NCBI RefSeq assembly: GCF_000407545.1
Contig: NZ_ASWH01000001.1
Location: 2,963,501-3,027,500 of the forward strand
Direction of reading: 5' to 3'
DNA length: 64,000 nucleotides
Source of the DNA: Enterococcus gilvus ATCC BAA-350
GTDB lineage: Bacteria; Bacillota; Bacilli; Lactobacillales; Enterococcaceae
Both the position numbers and the translations under genes were made by a program. Positions 1 through 10,734 of this stretch are shown one piece after another. Within the stretch, counting starts at the first letter, position 1. Each line of letters begins with the position of its first letter. The notes below the pieces were generated by a model. It made no database searches. It was not told the DNA's origin and was given only the letters and a program-made list of their open reading frames with translations.

Positions 1-138
1 AAGACCGTTGATTTGAATGATTATGTTCCGAAACTGATCGACCTGCTTCACCGTTTGAAAAAGGATTATGGCTACAACGACCAAGATGCCTTCCTTGTAT
101 TGAAGGATCTCTTGGCCCACGTTTGGAAAAACAACTAG
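1..138 (+). CDS. 3' end of an unidentified gene
   Basis: The window opens inside a reading frame that runs from base 1 to a TAG at 136-138, giving 45 C-terminal residues that end in AHVWKNN. The fragment is charged and probably helical, with several Leu/Lys/Asp residues, and shows no motif I recognise. An intrinsic terminator follows within 6 bases, which supports a genuine gene end. Its start and function lie outside the window. Confidence 0.6.
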   Translation, partial: KTVDLNDYVPKLIDLLHRLKKDYGYNDQDAFLVLKDLLAHVWKNN

Positions 139-143
139 CAAAG

Positions 144-172
144 AAGCCGTGACTCAAAAGTCACGGCTTTTG
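144..172. terminator. Intrinsic terminator between convergent genes
   Basis: A 10-bp stem (AAGCCGTGAC paired with GTCACGGCTT, loop TCAAAA) is followed by a T run on the plus strand, and A residues on the other side would serve the minus strand. It lies between the partial gene and the convergent MFS gene. Confidence 0.8.
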
Positions 173-173
173 C

Positions 174-1382
174 TTATTCTTCACATTCTGTCCCTTGACT
201 TATGGTCACTGGGGATTCGCTTTTTTTCACTTGGAAGATCAATAGAATCGCCAGTAAAACGATCCCTGCACCAAAAATCGGGGTATAGGCGATCCCCATG
301 CTGCCGGTGACTTGCGCACCGATCGTTGAGCCTAAGGTGATCCCGATATTGAAGGCAGCAATGTTCAAAGCAGAAGCCAGCGTGATATCTTGAGGCACGT
401 ATTTTTCCGCTAACTGCACGACGTACAATTGCAGGCCTGGAACGTTCATGAACGCGAACAACCCTAAAAGCAATGCTGCAAACAAGCCTAAAAGGCTGTT
501 GCCAACCACGATCGTCACAAATAAAAAGACCAAAGCTATCATCAAAAGGCCAAACATCTTGATCAATGACGCGAGGGGCTTTTCATTCGCGAAATGTCCG
601 CCGACGGTATTGCCGATCGCCACCATCACACCATAAACGATCAGAATAATCACAACGGCACTCGCAGAAAAACCAAAGCCTTCTAAAATCGGGGATAGGT
701 ACGTATACGCCGCAAACGTACCGCCGTATCCAAAGGCTGTGATCAAGAAAGACATCACCAACGGTTTATTCGTAAAGATCCGAGCAAACCCCTTCAAATC
801 GACTTTACCAGGAATAGGTAAATGACGCGGTACCAAGAAACTGCTGGCGATCAAACCAATCAGGCCGATTGCCGCGATAAAGAGAAAGGACATGTTCCAG
901 CTTGTTTGCTGTCCAATAAAGGTTCCCAAAGGCACCCCTGTTACAGTCGCTACAGTCAAGCCAGTAAACATGATGGCGATCGCACTTGCCCGCCGTGAAG
1001 GTTCAACGACATCGGCAGCGATCACGGTTGATACCGACATAAAGATCCCGTGTGCCAACGCAGCTAAAATACGCCCCAATAATAATATCGTAAAGGTCGG
1101 TGCAAACGCGGCTAACACATTCCCGCTGATGAACAACAGCATGATCCCCAGCATCAAGCTGCGGCGATTCCATTTCCCTGTTAAAACGGTGAGCAGCGGC
1201 GCACCGATCGTCACGCCTAGCGCGTAAAGGGAGACCGTCAGTCCTGCTTGCGCCAAGGTCACATGGAAGCTATTGACGATCATCGGCAACAGGCCGACGC
1301 TGATAAATTCGGTTGAGCCGATCGCAAAGGCGTTGATCGCGAGGGCTAATAGCGTGAAGTTTGGTGAAATTTTCTTTTCCAT
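174..1382 (-). CDS. MFS transporter of the AraJ/YdhP-like DHA1 group
   Basis: This 402-residue integral membrane protein has about 12 hydrophobic segments. The opening (LALAINAFAIGSTEFISVGL) is typical of the drug/sugar efflux branch of the major facilitator superfamily. A motif-A-like loop (GKWNRRSLML) lies near residues 69-78 between TM2 and TM3. Such proteins export small molecules by proton antiport; the substrate cannot be read from sequence. The frame stays open 63 codons further upstream, but AGGAGGAAC sits just before the ATG at 1382, so that start is preferred. The gene is divergent from an HxlR-type regulator and shares its control region, so it is probably the regulator's target. 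Confidence 0.85.
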   Translation of the reverse strand: MEKKISPNFTLLALAINAFAIGSTEFISVGLLPMIVNSFHVTLAQAGLTVSLYALGVTIGAPLLTVLTGKWNRRSLMLGIMLLFISGNVLAAFAPTFTILLLGRILAALAHGIFMSVSTVIAADVVEPSRRASAIAIMFTGLTVATVTGVPLGTFIGQQTSWNMSFLFIAAIGLIGLIASSFLVPRHLPIPGKVDLKGFARIFTNKPLVMSFLITAFGYGGTFAAYTYLSPILEGFGFSASAVVIILIVYGVMVAIGNTVGGHFANEKPLASLIKMFGLLMIALVFLFVTIVVGNSLLGLFAALLLGLFAFMNVPGLQLYVVQLAEKYVPQDITLASALNIAAFNIGITLGSTIGAQVTGSMGIAYTPIFGAGIVLLAILLIFQVKKSESPVTISQGTECEE

Positions 1383-1509
1383 TTTGTTCCTCCTCAGAAA
1401 GGTTTTACGAAGTCTTTCGCACTGGCAAAGCACTGACGCGCGTTCGTGAAACCAGACATCAAAAAATATTTGTAAGCTACGAGAAGATACTATATACTGT
1501 TGATGATCT

Positions 1510-1553
1510 TTTGATAAGTACCCACTTTTTTGTATTATAGGTACCTTTTTGTA
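1510..1553. promoter_or_regulatory. Overlapping divergent promoters with candidate HxlR operator
   Basis: On the plus strand a -35 (TTTGAT, 1510-1515), a 17-base spacer and a -10 (TATTAT, 1533-1538) precede the HxlR gene. On the minus strand TATAAT (complement of 1534-1539) offers a -10 for the MFS gene on nearly the same bases. Two direct repeats, GTACCCACTTTTTTGTA (1518-1534) and GTACCTTTTTGTA (1541-1553), flank this spot and are candidate regulator half-sites. The promoter motifs are seen; the operator role is inferred. Confidence 0.45.
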
Positions 1554-1592
1554 ACTTTTGGATAATATCAACGTTTTTTAGGAGGAATTTTT

Positions 1593-1946
1593 TTGGAGAA
1601 TCGTGCATATATGATCGGTGTAGAAGCAACAATGGATGTCATCGGCGGCAAATGGAAGCCTATCATCCTTTGCAACCTACGTCACGGACCGATGCGGCCC
1701 AGTGATTTGAAACGGAGTATCACAGGGATCAGCCAAAAAATGCTGACGCAGCAGCTTCGTGAATTAGAAGAGGACAACATCATCGATCGGAAAGTGTATC
1801 AGCAGGTCCCGCCAAAAGTGGACTATTCCTTGAGTGAATATGGCCGCAGCCTCTCCGATATTTTAGACAGCCTATGCAGTTGGGGCGAGCATCATGTCGC
1901 TCACCTGCAAGATCAGGGGCAGGATGTTTGCTTGAAGGCCAACTAA
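1593..1946 (+). CDS. HxlR-family winged-helix transcriptional regulator
   Basis: This 117-residue protein matches the HxlR/YodB family. The core VIGGKWKPIILCNL (residues 17-30) leads into the helix-turn-helix and a wing near PPKVDYSLSEYG (73-84). The family consists of dimeric DNA-binding proteins that often sense electrophiles or oxidants through cysteines. Here cysteines lie at residues 27, 96 and 113, but there is no N-terminal Cys like that of YodB. The start is TTG at 1593, set by AGGAGGAA about 7 bases upstream. Divergence from the MFS exporter suggests local control of efflux; the inducer is unknown. Confidence 0.85.
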   Translation: MENRAYMIGVEATMDVIGGKWKPIILCNLRHGPMRPSDLKRSITGISQKMLTQQLRELEEDNIIDRKVYQQVPPKVDYSLSEYGRSLSDILDSLCSWGEHHVAHLQDQGQDVCLKAN

Positions 1947-1976
1947 AAAGCCGTTCCTCTTTTTCACGACGGCACA

Positions 1977-2018
1977 AAAAAACAGACCCGCGCCGCAAAA
2001 AGCAGCGTGGGTCTGTTT
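1977..2018. terminator. Bidirectional intrinsic terminator
   Basis: AAACAGACCC pairs with GGGTCTGTTT around a GC-rich inner stem (GCGCCGC / GCAGCGT), with A and T runs on the two sides. It separates the convergent HxlR gene and glpF and ends the glycerol operon. Confidence 0.8.
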
Positions 2019-2020
2019 TA

Positions 2021-2737
2021 TTAAACCATCAATTGGAAAACACCATAGGCGATGATTCCGCCGATCATAGGACCTACGACAGGTACCCATGCATAGTGCC
2101 AATCGGAGGTTCCTTTATTGGCGATCGGCAAAATAGCGTGGGCCAAGCGAGGACCTAAATCTCTGGCTGGATTGATCGCATAGCCTGTTGGTCCTCCCAA
2201 GGAAAGACCGAGTGCCAAGATAAGACCGGCTACGGCAAAGATATTCGTTCCAGGTGCGAATGATGTTTGTGTGAATGCAAACAGTCCTAAGACCAAGACA
2301 AACGTACCAATGATCTCTGTTATTAAGTTTGCAGGATACCGGCGGATCGCAGGTCCCGTCGCAAAGGTTCCTAAAATCGCTGCCTGATCCTTCGTGGCTT
2401 CCCAATGAGGCAAATACGCTAACCAGACAAGTGCGGCGCCGACAAAAGCACCCGCCATTTGCGCGACGATAAAGGGAACTACTAAGCTATAAGAAATCGA
2501 ACCATTCAGCGCCATCGCCAAAGTAACTGCTGGATTCAAGTGTGCAGGCCCCATGAAGCCGGAGATATACGCCCCCATCATTACCGCCATTCCCCAGCCC
2601 ATCGCAATCACGATCCAACCGGAAGCCTGCGCCTTACTCTTATTCAGATTTACCGCTGCACAGACACCGTCACCTAATAAGACTAAGATCATCGTGCCGA
2701 TAAATTCACCCATTACCTGTGTCATATCACCGCTCAT
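2021..2737 (-). CDS. glpF: Glycerol uptake facilitator (aquaglyceroporin)
   Basis: This 238-residue major intrinsic protein has both NPA boxes: HLNPAV (Asn68) and INPARD (Asn189, followed by Arg-Asp as in glycerol-conducting members). It forms a passive membrane channel for glycerol. The ATG abuts the stop codon of glpO with no gap, and its Shine-Dalgarno (AGGAGG) lies inside the end of glpO, indicating translational coupling. It is the last gene of glpK-glpO-glpF. A second, divergent family member (25803-26525) sits in the lactate racemase operon and is probably used for lactate. Confidence 0.95.
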   Translation of the reverse strand: MSGDMTQVMGEFIGTMILVLLGDGVCAAVNLNKSKAQASGWIVIAMGWGMAVMMGAYISGFMGPAHLNPAVTLAMALNGSISYSLVVPFIVAQMAGAFVGAALVWLAYLPHWEATKDQAAILGTFATGPAIRRYPANLITEIIGTFVLVLGLFAFTQTSFAPGTNIFAVAGLILALGLSLGGPTGYAINPARDLGPRLAHAILPIANKGTSDWHYAWVPVVGPMIGGIIAYGVFQLMV

Positions 2738-4576
2738 TTAGTTGTTTCCTCCTGTCTTTAGCTGGGTCAGATCTGATTCGTCGATCGCCGCAGCCAATTG
2801 TGCAGCGACCTCTGCTTTTTCCGCTTCTTCCCATTCGAAGTAGGCGGCCATCGCATCAAGGACTGGTTGACGCAGAGCATCTACCGTATCTCTTTCAAAT
2901 AAAAGATGATTGGTCCGACGCAATAAATAATCTACGGGAGTTAAGACCATTTCTTCTTCCATGCCATAGCGCAAACGCGCCGATTCAGCCAGACTCATTC
3001 CCGGATACGCGTCCATTTCTTTTGCCAACTGGAAGATCTTGCTGGCGTTCGTGCCGTAAAAATCAGCGATATACGCGGCCTCTTCCTCTGAAAGACCTGC
3101 AGCAACGCCGATTTTGGCTTGTTCAACCACCATTTCAGCTACTTTGGTAGGATCAAAATCCCCACCGGAAACGGCATAGGTTTTTGAATCCACTTCTTTA
3201 AAGGTCAAGTCGTAGTCTTCCTGCAAGAGCTTGCGGATCAATTCGATGGCACCGGCTGCCATTTTACGATAATCCGTGATTTTCCCTCCTGATAAAGTGA
3301 TCATGCCATCGGGTGCCTGCTCCAAAGAACTGCCGCGAGAAACCGAAGAAGGTGCCAACCGTTTTTCTGCACGACTGCTTTCAAGGTTGTTCAATACATC
3401 CTCTACTTCATCTCGGGTCGCTTTGCCATCTTTATAATCCGTCACTACGTCCACGGCTTGTTGGAAGCTTTGGGTCGAGATATTTCCGTTATCGCCGCCA
3501 TTGTAGTCTGATCCAGCATTTCCGATCAGCAATGGCCGCAGTCCTGCCCAGCTGCTCTCGATATCTTGGAGCGTCAGCTTCGCTTCAGGATAACGGTGGT
3601 TGATGACTGTCAGTAAATAATCCACGTCTTCTTGCGTGACCTTCGGATCGACATAATCTCCTTGGTAATCCGTGTCCGTCGTCCCAAAATAAGTTTTGTT
3701 TTCCCGCGGGATCGCAAACACCATGCGGCCATCATTTTGAGCAGTATCAAAATAGGTCGGCTGAGGAACGGGTAATTTCTTTGCATCGACCACTAAATGA
3801 ACGCCTTTTGTTGGACGCATTTTAGGCAAGATAGGCTGCGTAAAATTCATGTTGCGAACTTTATCGACCCATGGACCACTTGTGTTGATCACTAATTTGG
3901 CGTGGATCTCGATCGTTTCGCCCGTCAACAAATCGCGCGCTTTGACGCCGATGATCTTATCCCCTTCATAGAGGAAGCCGACTGCTTTCATTTTGCTGAC
4001 CATGTGACCGCCATCGGAAGCGGCTTGCTTGATATTTTCGATCACCAACCGTGCGTCGTTGTTCCGAAAGTCCAAATACACGCCTGCACCTTGAAGCCCT
4101 TCCTTCTTGATGAAGGGCTCTCTCTCCAATACTTCTTCCGGAGTCAATGTGTAATTTTCAAAGTTGGTTCCCTTCACATTGGCTAATTGATCGTAGATGT
4201 CCATAGCGACTTTGACTGAGAACATGCTGAAGGTCGTGGGTCCTTCGTCATTATAGATAGGCAAAAGCATGGGATCAGGTTTCGGAATATGCGGAGCGAT
4301 CCCTTGAACGATCGCTCGTTCCGTGACCGTATCTGCGACCACTTCTACATCAAAGTTCTTCAAATAACGAATACCGCCATGGACCAGCTTCGTGGAGCGT
4401 GAAGAGGTTCCCTCTGAAAAATCCTGCATTTCGATCAGCCCGGTCTTCATTCCGGCTGCGGCTGCTTGGATCGCGACGCCCGCACCTGTGATGCCGCCGC
4501 CGATGATCAATAGATCCATTTCTTCCTTTTTAAGGACTTGAATACTTTCTTTACGCGTTGCTTTTGAAAATGACAT
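2738..4576 (-). CDS. glpO: Alpha-glycerophosphate oxidase
   Basis: This is a 612-residue FAD enzyme of the GlpD/GlpO family. The dinucleotide-binding motif IIGGGITGAG lies near residues 24-33 and the conserved TSSRSTKLVHGGIRYL just after it. The family length in enterococci and streptococci, about 608, fits. GlpO oxidises glycerol-3-phosphate to dihydroxyacetone phosphate with O2 and releases H2O2. A GTG nine bases upstream is too close to the Shine-Dalgarno; AGGAG with 8-base spacing selects ATG at 4576. It lies between glpK and glpF in one operon, giving the aerobic branch of glycerol catabolism. Confidence 0.95.
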   Translation of the reverse strand: MSFSKATRKESIQVLKKEEMDLLIIGGGITGAGVAIQAAAAGMKTGLIEMQDFSEGTSSRSTKLVHGGIRYLKNFDVEVVADTVTERAIVQGIAPHIPKPDPMLLPIYNDEGPTTFSMFSVKVAMDIYDQLANVKGTNFENYTLTPEEVLEREPFIKKEGLQGAGVYLDFRNNDARLVIENIKQAASDGGHMVSKMKAVGFLYEGDKIIGVKARDLLTGETIEIHAKLVINTSGPWVDKVRNMNFTQPILPKMRPTKGVHLVVDAKKLPVPQPTYFDTAQNDGRMVFAIPRENKTYFGTTDTDYQGDYVDPKVTQEDVDYLLTVINHRYPEAKLTLQDIESSWAGLRPLLIGNAGSDYNGGDNGNISTQSFQQAVDVVTDYKDGKATRDEVEDVLNNLESSRAEKRLAPSSVSRGSSLEQAPDGMITLSGGKITDYRKMAAGAIELIRKLLQEDYDLTFKEVDSKTYAVSGGDFDPTKVAEMVVEQAKIGVAAGLSEEEAAYIADFYGTNASKIFQLAKEMDAYPGMSLAESARLRYGMEEEMVLTPVDYLLRRTNHLLFERDTVDALRQPVLDAMAAYFEWEEAEKAEVAAQLAAAIDESDLTQLKTGGNN

Positions 4577-4594
4577 TTCGTTCACTCCTCACTT

Positions 4595-6201
<1,607 letters not shown>

Positions 6202-6276
6202 CGATTTAGTGGCAGTTTCTCTCCAAAACTCTGTTATATCAAAGAATCCAGAAAGCCAAAATTTTTTTCTTTCATC

Positions 6277-6304
6277 AAAAAAAGCAGCTCCCTAAGGAAC
6301 CGCT
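6277..6304 (-). terminator. Intrinsic terminator after the Mga-like regulator gene
   Basis: On the minus strand AGCGGTTCC pairs (two G-T wobbles) with GGGAGCTGCT and is followed by a run of seven T. It begins 4 bases beyond the stop of the gene at 6308. Confidence 0.7.
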
Positions 6305-6307
6305 CCA

Positions 6308-7777
6308 TCAATTTTTCGCTTTTTTCAATTGCTCGATCAGTTGCTTTATTTGGTCAAGATCATAGGCAGATTCAAATTCAGACAGGCAATAATGGATCGC
6401 CTCAGAAGGGTCTTCTCCATCTCGGGTACTAACAATCAAATCATACGTCGTTCCCTCACGCAGTTGTTCTACTTGAATCCCCGGGATCGGACGCAATTCT
6501 GAAAACAAATAATGATAATAAGAAATACGGTACACCGGCAATGCCTCCAGATCAATCCCCACAATGACTTCCTTCGCGATGTAAAAATCGATCATCGACA
6601 GGATACTCGCGTAATCGATCAGCAACGCCTGTGTAAGCAAGGTGTCTTGTGCCTTCGCCGGCTCCAAAAAATTACGAGCTGTTTCCTGAAGCATATCTAA
6701 CAATCGACTTCGCTCAATGCCTAGTTTTTCTCGCTGCCGCGCAAGCAGACGTTCAGGCTCGTACCGCGGGAGATAGCCTTGAAAGAAATAGATGCGGTTG
6801 TTGATCTGGGAAAGCTGATAACCTACCGCTTTCTCCTGCTGAATGGACAATCGCCTTGGCCGGTAATGGACAAGGATCATCTCACGGATGTACATATCTA
6901 AAAGAGCCGGCAGCAGCTTTTTGCTCCGCTGCAATTCATATCGATAAAACGTCTCTTCATCCAAAATCGCAAAGGACACCAAAAAGCTGTAAAACATCAT
7001 CGGTTCATACTGGTTCAATTCAAAGGAACTGCGGCTGTTGTATAGGCGGATCAACGGCTCGATGCGTTGAAACAGCGCGTCCTTTTGAAAGAGCCGATAC
7101 GTTGTTTTCAGCCGTGTCTGCTGTGTTTTCTTAGCAGACATGCGCTTCAAGCTGATCCCTAGCCAGCAGGCGATCTCGCTTTTGGACTCAGCAGAAAATT
7201 CCGTCTCTAGCGCACGCTCAAGTCCTCTAAAGAACAGCTGATTCTGATCGGATGCAACGAGGAAACGAGGCCGCATCCTAACTGGAAAATAGCTATAGAT
7301 TTGAAAGTAGAAATACCGAATCTGTAATTCTTCCCCCTGCAAACGGCCATTTTTTATCCGAATATGAAATTCCGCAAGAACCTCATTCAGCTCGCGAAAT
7401 TTACGAAACACGGAGGATTCGCTGGTCGCAAATTCCTGTGTGATCTGCGGGATCGTGAACGTTCGATGCAGCAGCATGTATTCCAACAGTTGAAATTTAA
7501 AGCTGTCTCTTACTAGCGTGGCCGTGATCCCCTCAAGCGTCGTTCTTCTTTCTAAGGCCAGTACCAGCGTAGTACCCTCTTTCGTGAGCGAGAAGCCCAT
7601 GTTTAATTCTTTTCCTAAGTAGGAGAGCTCTTGGCTATACTGATCCAAGCTAGATTTTGACGAATGGATCGCTTCCGCCAGCACATTCGCAGACAGCCTG
7701 CCGCCAGATAAGACTAGATGATGGAGGATCGACAATTGCACTTGTTGATTCTTATCCAATAATTGTTCCATCCTCAT
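6308..7777 (-). CDS. Mga-like helix-turn-helix transcriptional regulator
   Basis: This 489-residue protein has an N-terminal winged-helix part (about 1-60), a second HTH (near 100-135: FTIPQITQEFATSESSVFRKFRELN) and a long alpha-helical remainder. That is the layout of the Mga/AtxA class of virulence and metabolism regulators found in streptococci and enterococci. I cannot point to PTS-phosphorylated histidines with confidence. It starts at ATG 7777 (AGGGGAG at 7 bases), one base after the stop of the flavoprotein gene upstream, so the two are co-transcribed. Its targets are unknown; the neighbouring glycerol operon or its own operon are the simplest guesses. Confidence 0.7.
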   Translation of the reverse strand: MRMEQLLDKNQQVQLSILHHLVLSGGRLSANVLAEAIHSSKSSLDQYSQELSYLGKELNMGFSLTKEGTTLVLALERRTTLEGITATLVRDSFKFQLLEYMLLHRTFTIPQITQEFATSESSVFRKFRELNEVLAEFHIRIKNGRLQGEELQIRYFYFQIYSYFPVRMRPRFLVASDQNQLFFRGLERALETEFSAESKSEIACWLGISLKRMSAKKTQQTRLKTTYRLFQKDALFQRIEPLIRLYNSRSSFELNQYEPMMFYSFLVSFAILDEETFYRYELQRSKKLLPALLDMYIREMILVHYRPRRLSIQQEKAVGYQLSQINNRIYFFQGYLPRYEPERLLARQREKLGIERSRLLDMLQETARNFLEPAKAQDTLLTQALLIDYASILSMIDFYIAKEVIVGIDLEALPVYRISYYHYLFSELRPIPGIQVEQLREGTTYDLIVSTRDGEDPSEAIHYCLSEFESAYDLDQIKQLIEQLKKAKN

Positions 7778-7778
7778 C

Positions 7779-9068
7779 CTACTTCTCCCCTAAACCAGAG
7801 AATCCCAGTAACGGCGCACGAAAAGCTGGATGGAAGAAGCGTTCCTTCACTTGAAATCCATGAATCGTTTGCTGCTGTTGGATCGCTAGCGCGAATAGAT
7901 CGAGTAAGGCGAAATCCATCCATTTTGAAACAAGCTGTACGCCTAGCAACACCTCTGTCTCTGCATCCCAAATCACCTTCAGCTTCATCTTTTCCTTTGA
8001 AACAGCCGCCACCGGCACGTCGACCTGCGCCATCTGGATTTCTTCAGGATACAATAAGGCTTCTTTCTCAAGTAAACCAACACTGCCGACAAAATAGCCA
8101 AACCATTGATTGCCGCTCACTCGCACGGTTCCAGGATCTTCTTCCGGCGTTCCAAGGATGTTCTGACTGGCGATGCTTGCTGTCCGAAGCGCGTTCGTGA
8201 CCAATGACACGTAGAGTTCTTCCCCCGTCAGTTGGAACCTTACTTTGATGGTATCCCCGATCGCATAAATGTTCGGATCGGAGGTTTGCAAATAGGCGTT
8301 CACTTTCAGCGTGCCGTCATCGTTGCGGTCCAATGCCTGCCAAATGTGGTTGTCGGGACGCGTACTATTGGCCAACACGACCAAATCAACAGTCAGGTCC
8401 GATTCATCAAAACAGAGTCGGACGTGCCCCTCATTGGTTTCCTCCATTGATTCTACAAAGGTGCCCATATGGAGGTGGACGGCAGACTGGCGGATCGCCG
8501 TCTCGAGGGGCTGGATCATTTCTTCATCAAAATAGTGCCCCATCAGCATCGTGTCACTCTCAAACAAATGAATCTGCTTATCAGTTTGTGCAAAAGCATC
8601 CGCAAGCTCTAAGCCGACGTGTCCGCCACCGACGATCGCGACTGTCTCTAGCTCCTCCAGCTGCGTGAGAATGTCCGTGACATCCTGCTCGGTCTTACAG
8701 GTTTTGATTCTGGCTGACGGCACCTCTTCTTGTTGAAACGATTGCCGCGAACCGGTCGCGATCACCAGCCGATCAAACCCGATCGCTTCGCCAGTCGACA
8801 ACTGGATTTGATGATCTGGCAAAAGACCGGTACAAGAAACACCCGTTCTTACGTGAATCCCCTGCGCCTCTAATTCCGCTCGTGTGATCCAGCGCAATTC
8901 GTCTACAGAGGTCGCTTTCCCCTGTAAAATCAGTGCCAAGCTGCCGGGCACGAAGCCCAATTCTGTTTGCTTTTCAATCACTAGGACCTCTGTTTCTGGT
9001 GCCCTCCGCTTTATTTCCACTGCCGCTTGGACACCGCCAAAGGAGCCTCCTACAATCACTACACGCAT
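7779..9068 (-). CDS. NADH-oxidase-like FAD/NAD(P) oxidoreductase lacking the redox cysteine
   Basis: This 429-residue pyridine nucleotide-disulfide oxidoreductase has an N-terminal FAD motif (VVIVGGSFGG, 3-12), a central NAD(P) motif (VAIVGGGHVGLELA) and an FAD segment (NIYAIGDT). It aligns without gaps to the start of enterococcal H2O-forming NADH oxidase. Where that family has FLSCG with Cys42, this protein has FVPGS with Gly42, and the active-site His10 is Phe. It therefore should not form a Cys-sulfenic intermediate. A quinone-, O2- or other acceptor-linked NADH dehydrogenase role is possible. It is followed after one base by the Mga-like gene. The ATG at 9068 follows GAGGG. Confidence 0.8.
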   Translation of the reverse strand: MRVVIVGGSFGGVQAAVEIKRRAPETEVLVIEKQTELGFVPGSLALILQGKATSVDELRWITRAELEAQGIHVRTGVSCTGLLPDHQIQLSTGEAIGFDRLVIATGSRQSFQQEEVPSARIKTCKTEQDVTDILTQLEELETVAIVGGGHVGLELADAFAQTDKQIHLFESDTMLMGHYFDEEMIQPLETAIRQSAVHLHMGTFVESMEETNEGHVRLCFDESDLTVDLVVLANSTRPDNHIWQALDRNDDGTLKVNAYLQTSDPNIYAIGDTIKVRFQLTGEELYVSLVTNALRTASIASQNILGTPEEDPGTVRVSGNQWFGYFVGSVGLLEKEALLYPEEIQMAQVDVPVAAVSKEKMKLKVIWDAETEVLLGVQLVSKWMDFALLDLFALAIQQQQTIHGFQVKERFFHPAFRAPLLGFSGLGEK

Positions 9069-9204
9069 ATGTTCCCTCTTTTCTTTAAATACTGATTTTC
9101 TAGTTCTTCCAGCATTGCATTTATTTCTTCACCCATGAATTCCTCATCTTCAATTATAAATCTTTGCCTCAAAGATCGCTATTTTAACCATTTGGTGACA
9201 GGAA

Positions 9205-9246
9205 TAAAAAAAGCCCGTTGCCAGAAACGTTCTGACAACAGGCCTT
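9205..9246 (-). terminator. Intrinsic terminator of the thiamine operon
   Basis: On the minus strand a 14-bp stem (GCCTGTTGTCAGAA with TTCTGGCAACGGGC, two wobbles) is followed by seven T. It lies just after thiD. The remaining bases up to the flavoprotein start (9069-9204) are AT-rich and hold no other feature I can support. Confidence 0.85.
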
Positions 9247-9265
9247 TACTAAGATAGTCCTTTTT

Positions 9266-10096
9266 CTAAACAAGGGCGTCCTGAATTGAAATAGATTCTG
9301 TGATTTCCGCCCAATGATTCGTTGGGCCATGACCGTGTCCGACAAAAATCGGCTGACGAATGGCCGCCTGAATAAATCTCTTTCCGATGAGGATCGCTTC
9401 CTTCAGCTCCGTCCCCTTTGCAAGTTCTGCCGCGATACAGGCGGAGAAGGTATCCCCTGTGCCGTGGGTGCTCGCTGTTTCCACCCTTGGTGCACTCATC
9501 CAAAAGGCGTCTCCCGATGCCAGCAGAACAAAATCCGCCGCTTCTTTCTTCTGGCTATGACCACCCTTGACGACGACATTCTCCGTCCCGAAAGCCTGCA
9601 GCTTCTTCGCAGCAGCAACCATTTCCTGATCGGTCACGATCCGTTCACCAATGATCACCTCTGCCTCAGGCAAGTTCGGCGTCACGATCGTCGCCAGCGG
9701 CAATAATTGTTCATTGATCGTTTTTACCGCATCGCTTTGCAGCAAATGATGGCCGCCTTTTGCCACCATCACCGGGTCAACGATCAAGGGACCAAAATCG
9801 ACTTGCTTCAGTTTTTTTACGACGGTCTCCACCCGTTCCACATCCGCTAACATCCCTGTCTTCGCGGCACCGATCGCAAAATCTGCCGCCAATGAATCAA
9901 ATTGATCTTCGATAAACGCACTTGGGATCGCCATGCTGTTTTGTACGCCATACGTATTTTGCGCGGTCAGAGCCACGAAGATGCTCATCCCGAAGGCGTT
10001 GCGGGCTTGAAAGGTTTTAAGGTCTGCCTGCACGCCTGCGCCGCCGCCAGAATCCGAACCGGCGATCGTTACGACTTGCGGTGTTGCATTGATCAT
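9266..10096 (-). CDS. thiD: Hydroxymethylpyrimidine/phosphomethylpyrimidine kinase
   Basis: This 276-residue ribokinase-fold enzyme has the substrate motif [17 protein letters not shown] near residues 13-29 and the anion-hole/catalytic GTGD at 212-215. It phosphorylates HMP twice to HMP-PP for thiamine phosphate synthesis; close relatives also act on pyridoxal, so some vitamin B6 activity cannot be excluded. Its start overlaps the thiE stop by ATGA, so it is the last gene of thiW-thiM-thiE-thiD. No thiC or other de novo gene is nearby, so the operon supports salvage. Confidence 0.93.
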   Translation of the reverse strand: MINATPQVVTIAGSDSGGGAGVQADLKTFQARNAFGMSIFVALTAQNTYGVQNSMAIPSAFIEDQFDSLAADFAIGAAKTGMLADVERVETVVKKLKQVDFGPLIVDPVMVAKGGHHLLQSDAVKTINEQLLPLATIVTPNLPEAEVIIGERIVTDQEMVAAAKKLQAFGTENVVVKGGHSQKKEAADFVLLASGDAFWMSAPRVETASTHGTGDTFSACIAAELAKGTELKEAILIGKRFIQAAIRQPIFVGHGHGPTNHWAEITESISIQDALV

Positions 10097-10734
10097 TTTT
10101 CTTCCTCCAATACATCCGTGATTTTTTGTTTCAGACGACGGACTTTCTGTCCGACAGCCTCCGCTAACATAATGTCGCTTACGATGGAGACGCCCGCGAC
10201 CCCTGTTCCGCCAACAGCCGCCAAATTGCCTTCCTTGATCCCGCCGATCGCCACACTTGGGATCGTCGTTGCGTCATTGATCGCTTTCACTGTTTCCAAT
10301 CCCGTCAGCGGCGTCTCCTTGGTCTTCGTTGGAAAAATCGCCCCGATCCCTAAATAATCTGCGCCTGCCTGTTCCGCCTCCACTCCCCGCGCCACCGTCT
10401 TCGCTGAAACACCTAAGATTTTTTCCGGACCGATCAGCGATCGAACGACCGCCACCGGCAGCTCGTCATCTCCGATGTGTACCCCCGCTGCGTCAACGGC
10501 TAGACAAATATCCACCCGATCGTTGATGATCAACGGAACCTGATACGCGTCGGTGATTGCTTTGACCTTTAACGCCAGGTCATAAAATGCCCCCGTCAGC
10601 AACTCCTTCTCCCGCAATTGAACAAGAGTCACGCCATTCTTACAGGCCTCTTCCACCACCGCTAAAAATTTCGTGTCGCTGAAATCATAATGCCCAGTCA
10701 CCAAGTACAACGTTAGATCCATTGCTTTTCCCAT
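10093..10734 (-). CDS. thiE: Thiamine-phosphate synthase
   Basis: This 213-residue TIM-barrel enzyme joins HMP-PP and hydroxyethylthiazole phosphate to give thiamine phosphate. Recognisable segments are [21 protein letters not shown] (split in the text by its conserved Asp), ILGVSAKT and [13 protein letters not shown]. The frame is open further upstream, but those codons lie inside thiM. ATG at 10734 has GGAGGGAG upstream and gives the normal family length; ATG at 10722 is a possible alternative. It overlaps thiM by 22 bases and thiD by 4. Confidence 0.92.
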   Translation of the reverse strand: MGKAMDLTLYLVTGHYDFSDTKFLAVVEEACKNGVTLVQLREKELLTGAFYDLALKVKAITDAYQVPLIINDRVDICLAVDAAGVHIGDDELPVAVVRSLIGPEKILGVSAKTVARGVEAEQAGADYLGIGAIFPTKTKETPLTGLETVKAINDATTIPSVAIGGIKEGNLAAVGGTGVAGVSIVSDIMLAEAVGQKVRRLKQKITDVLEEEK

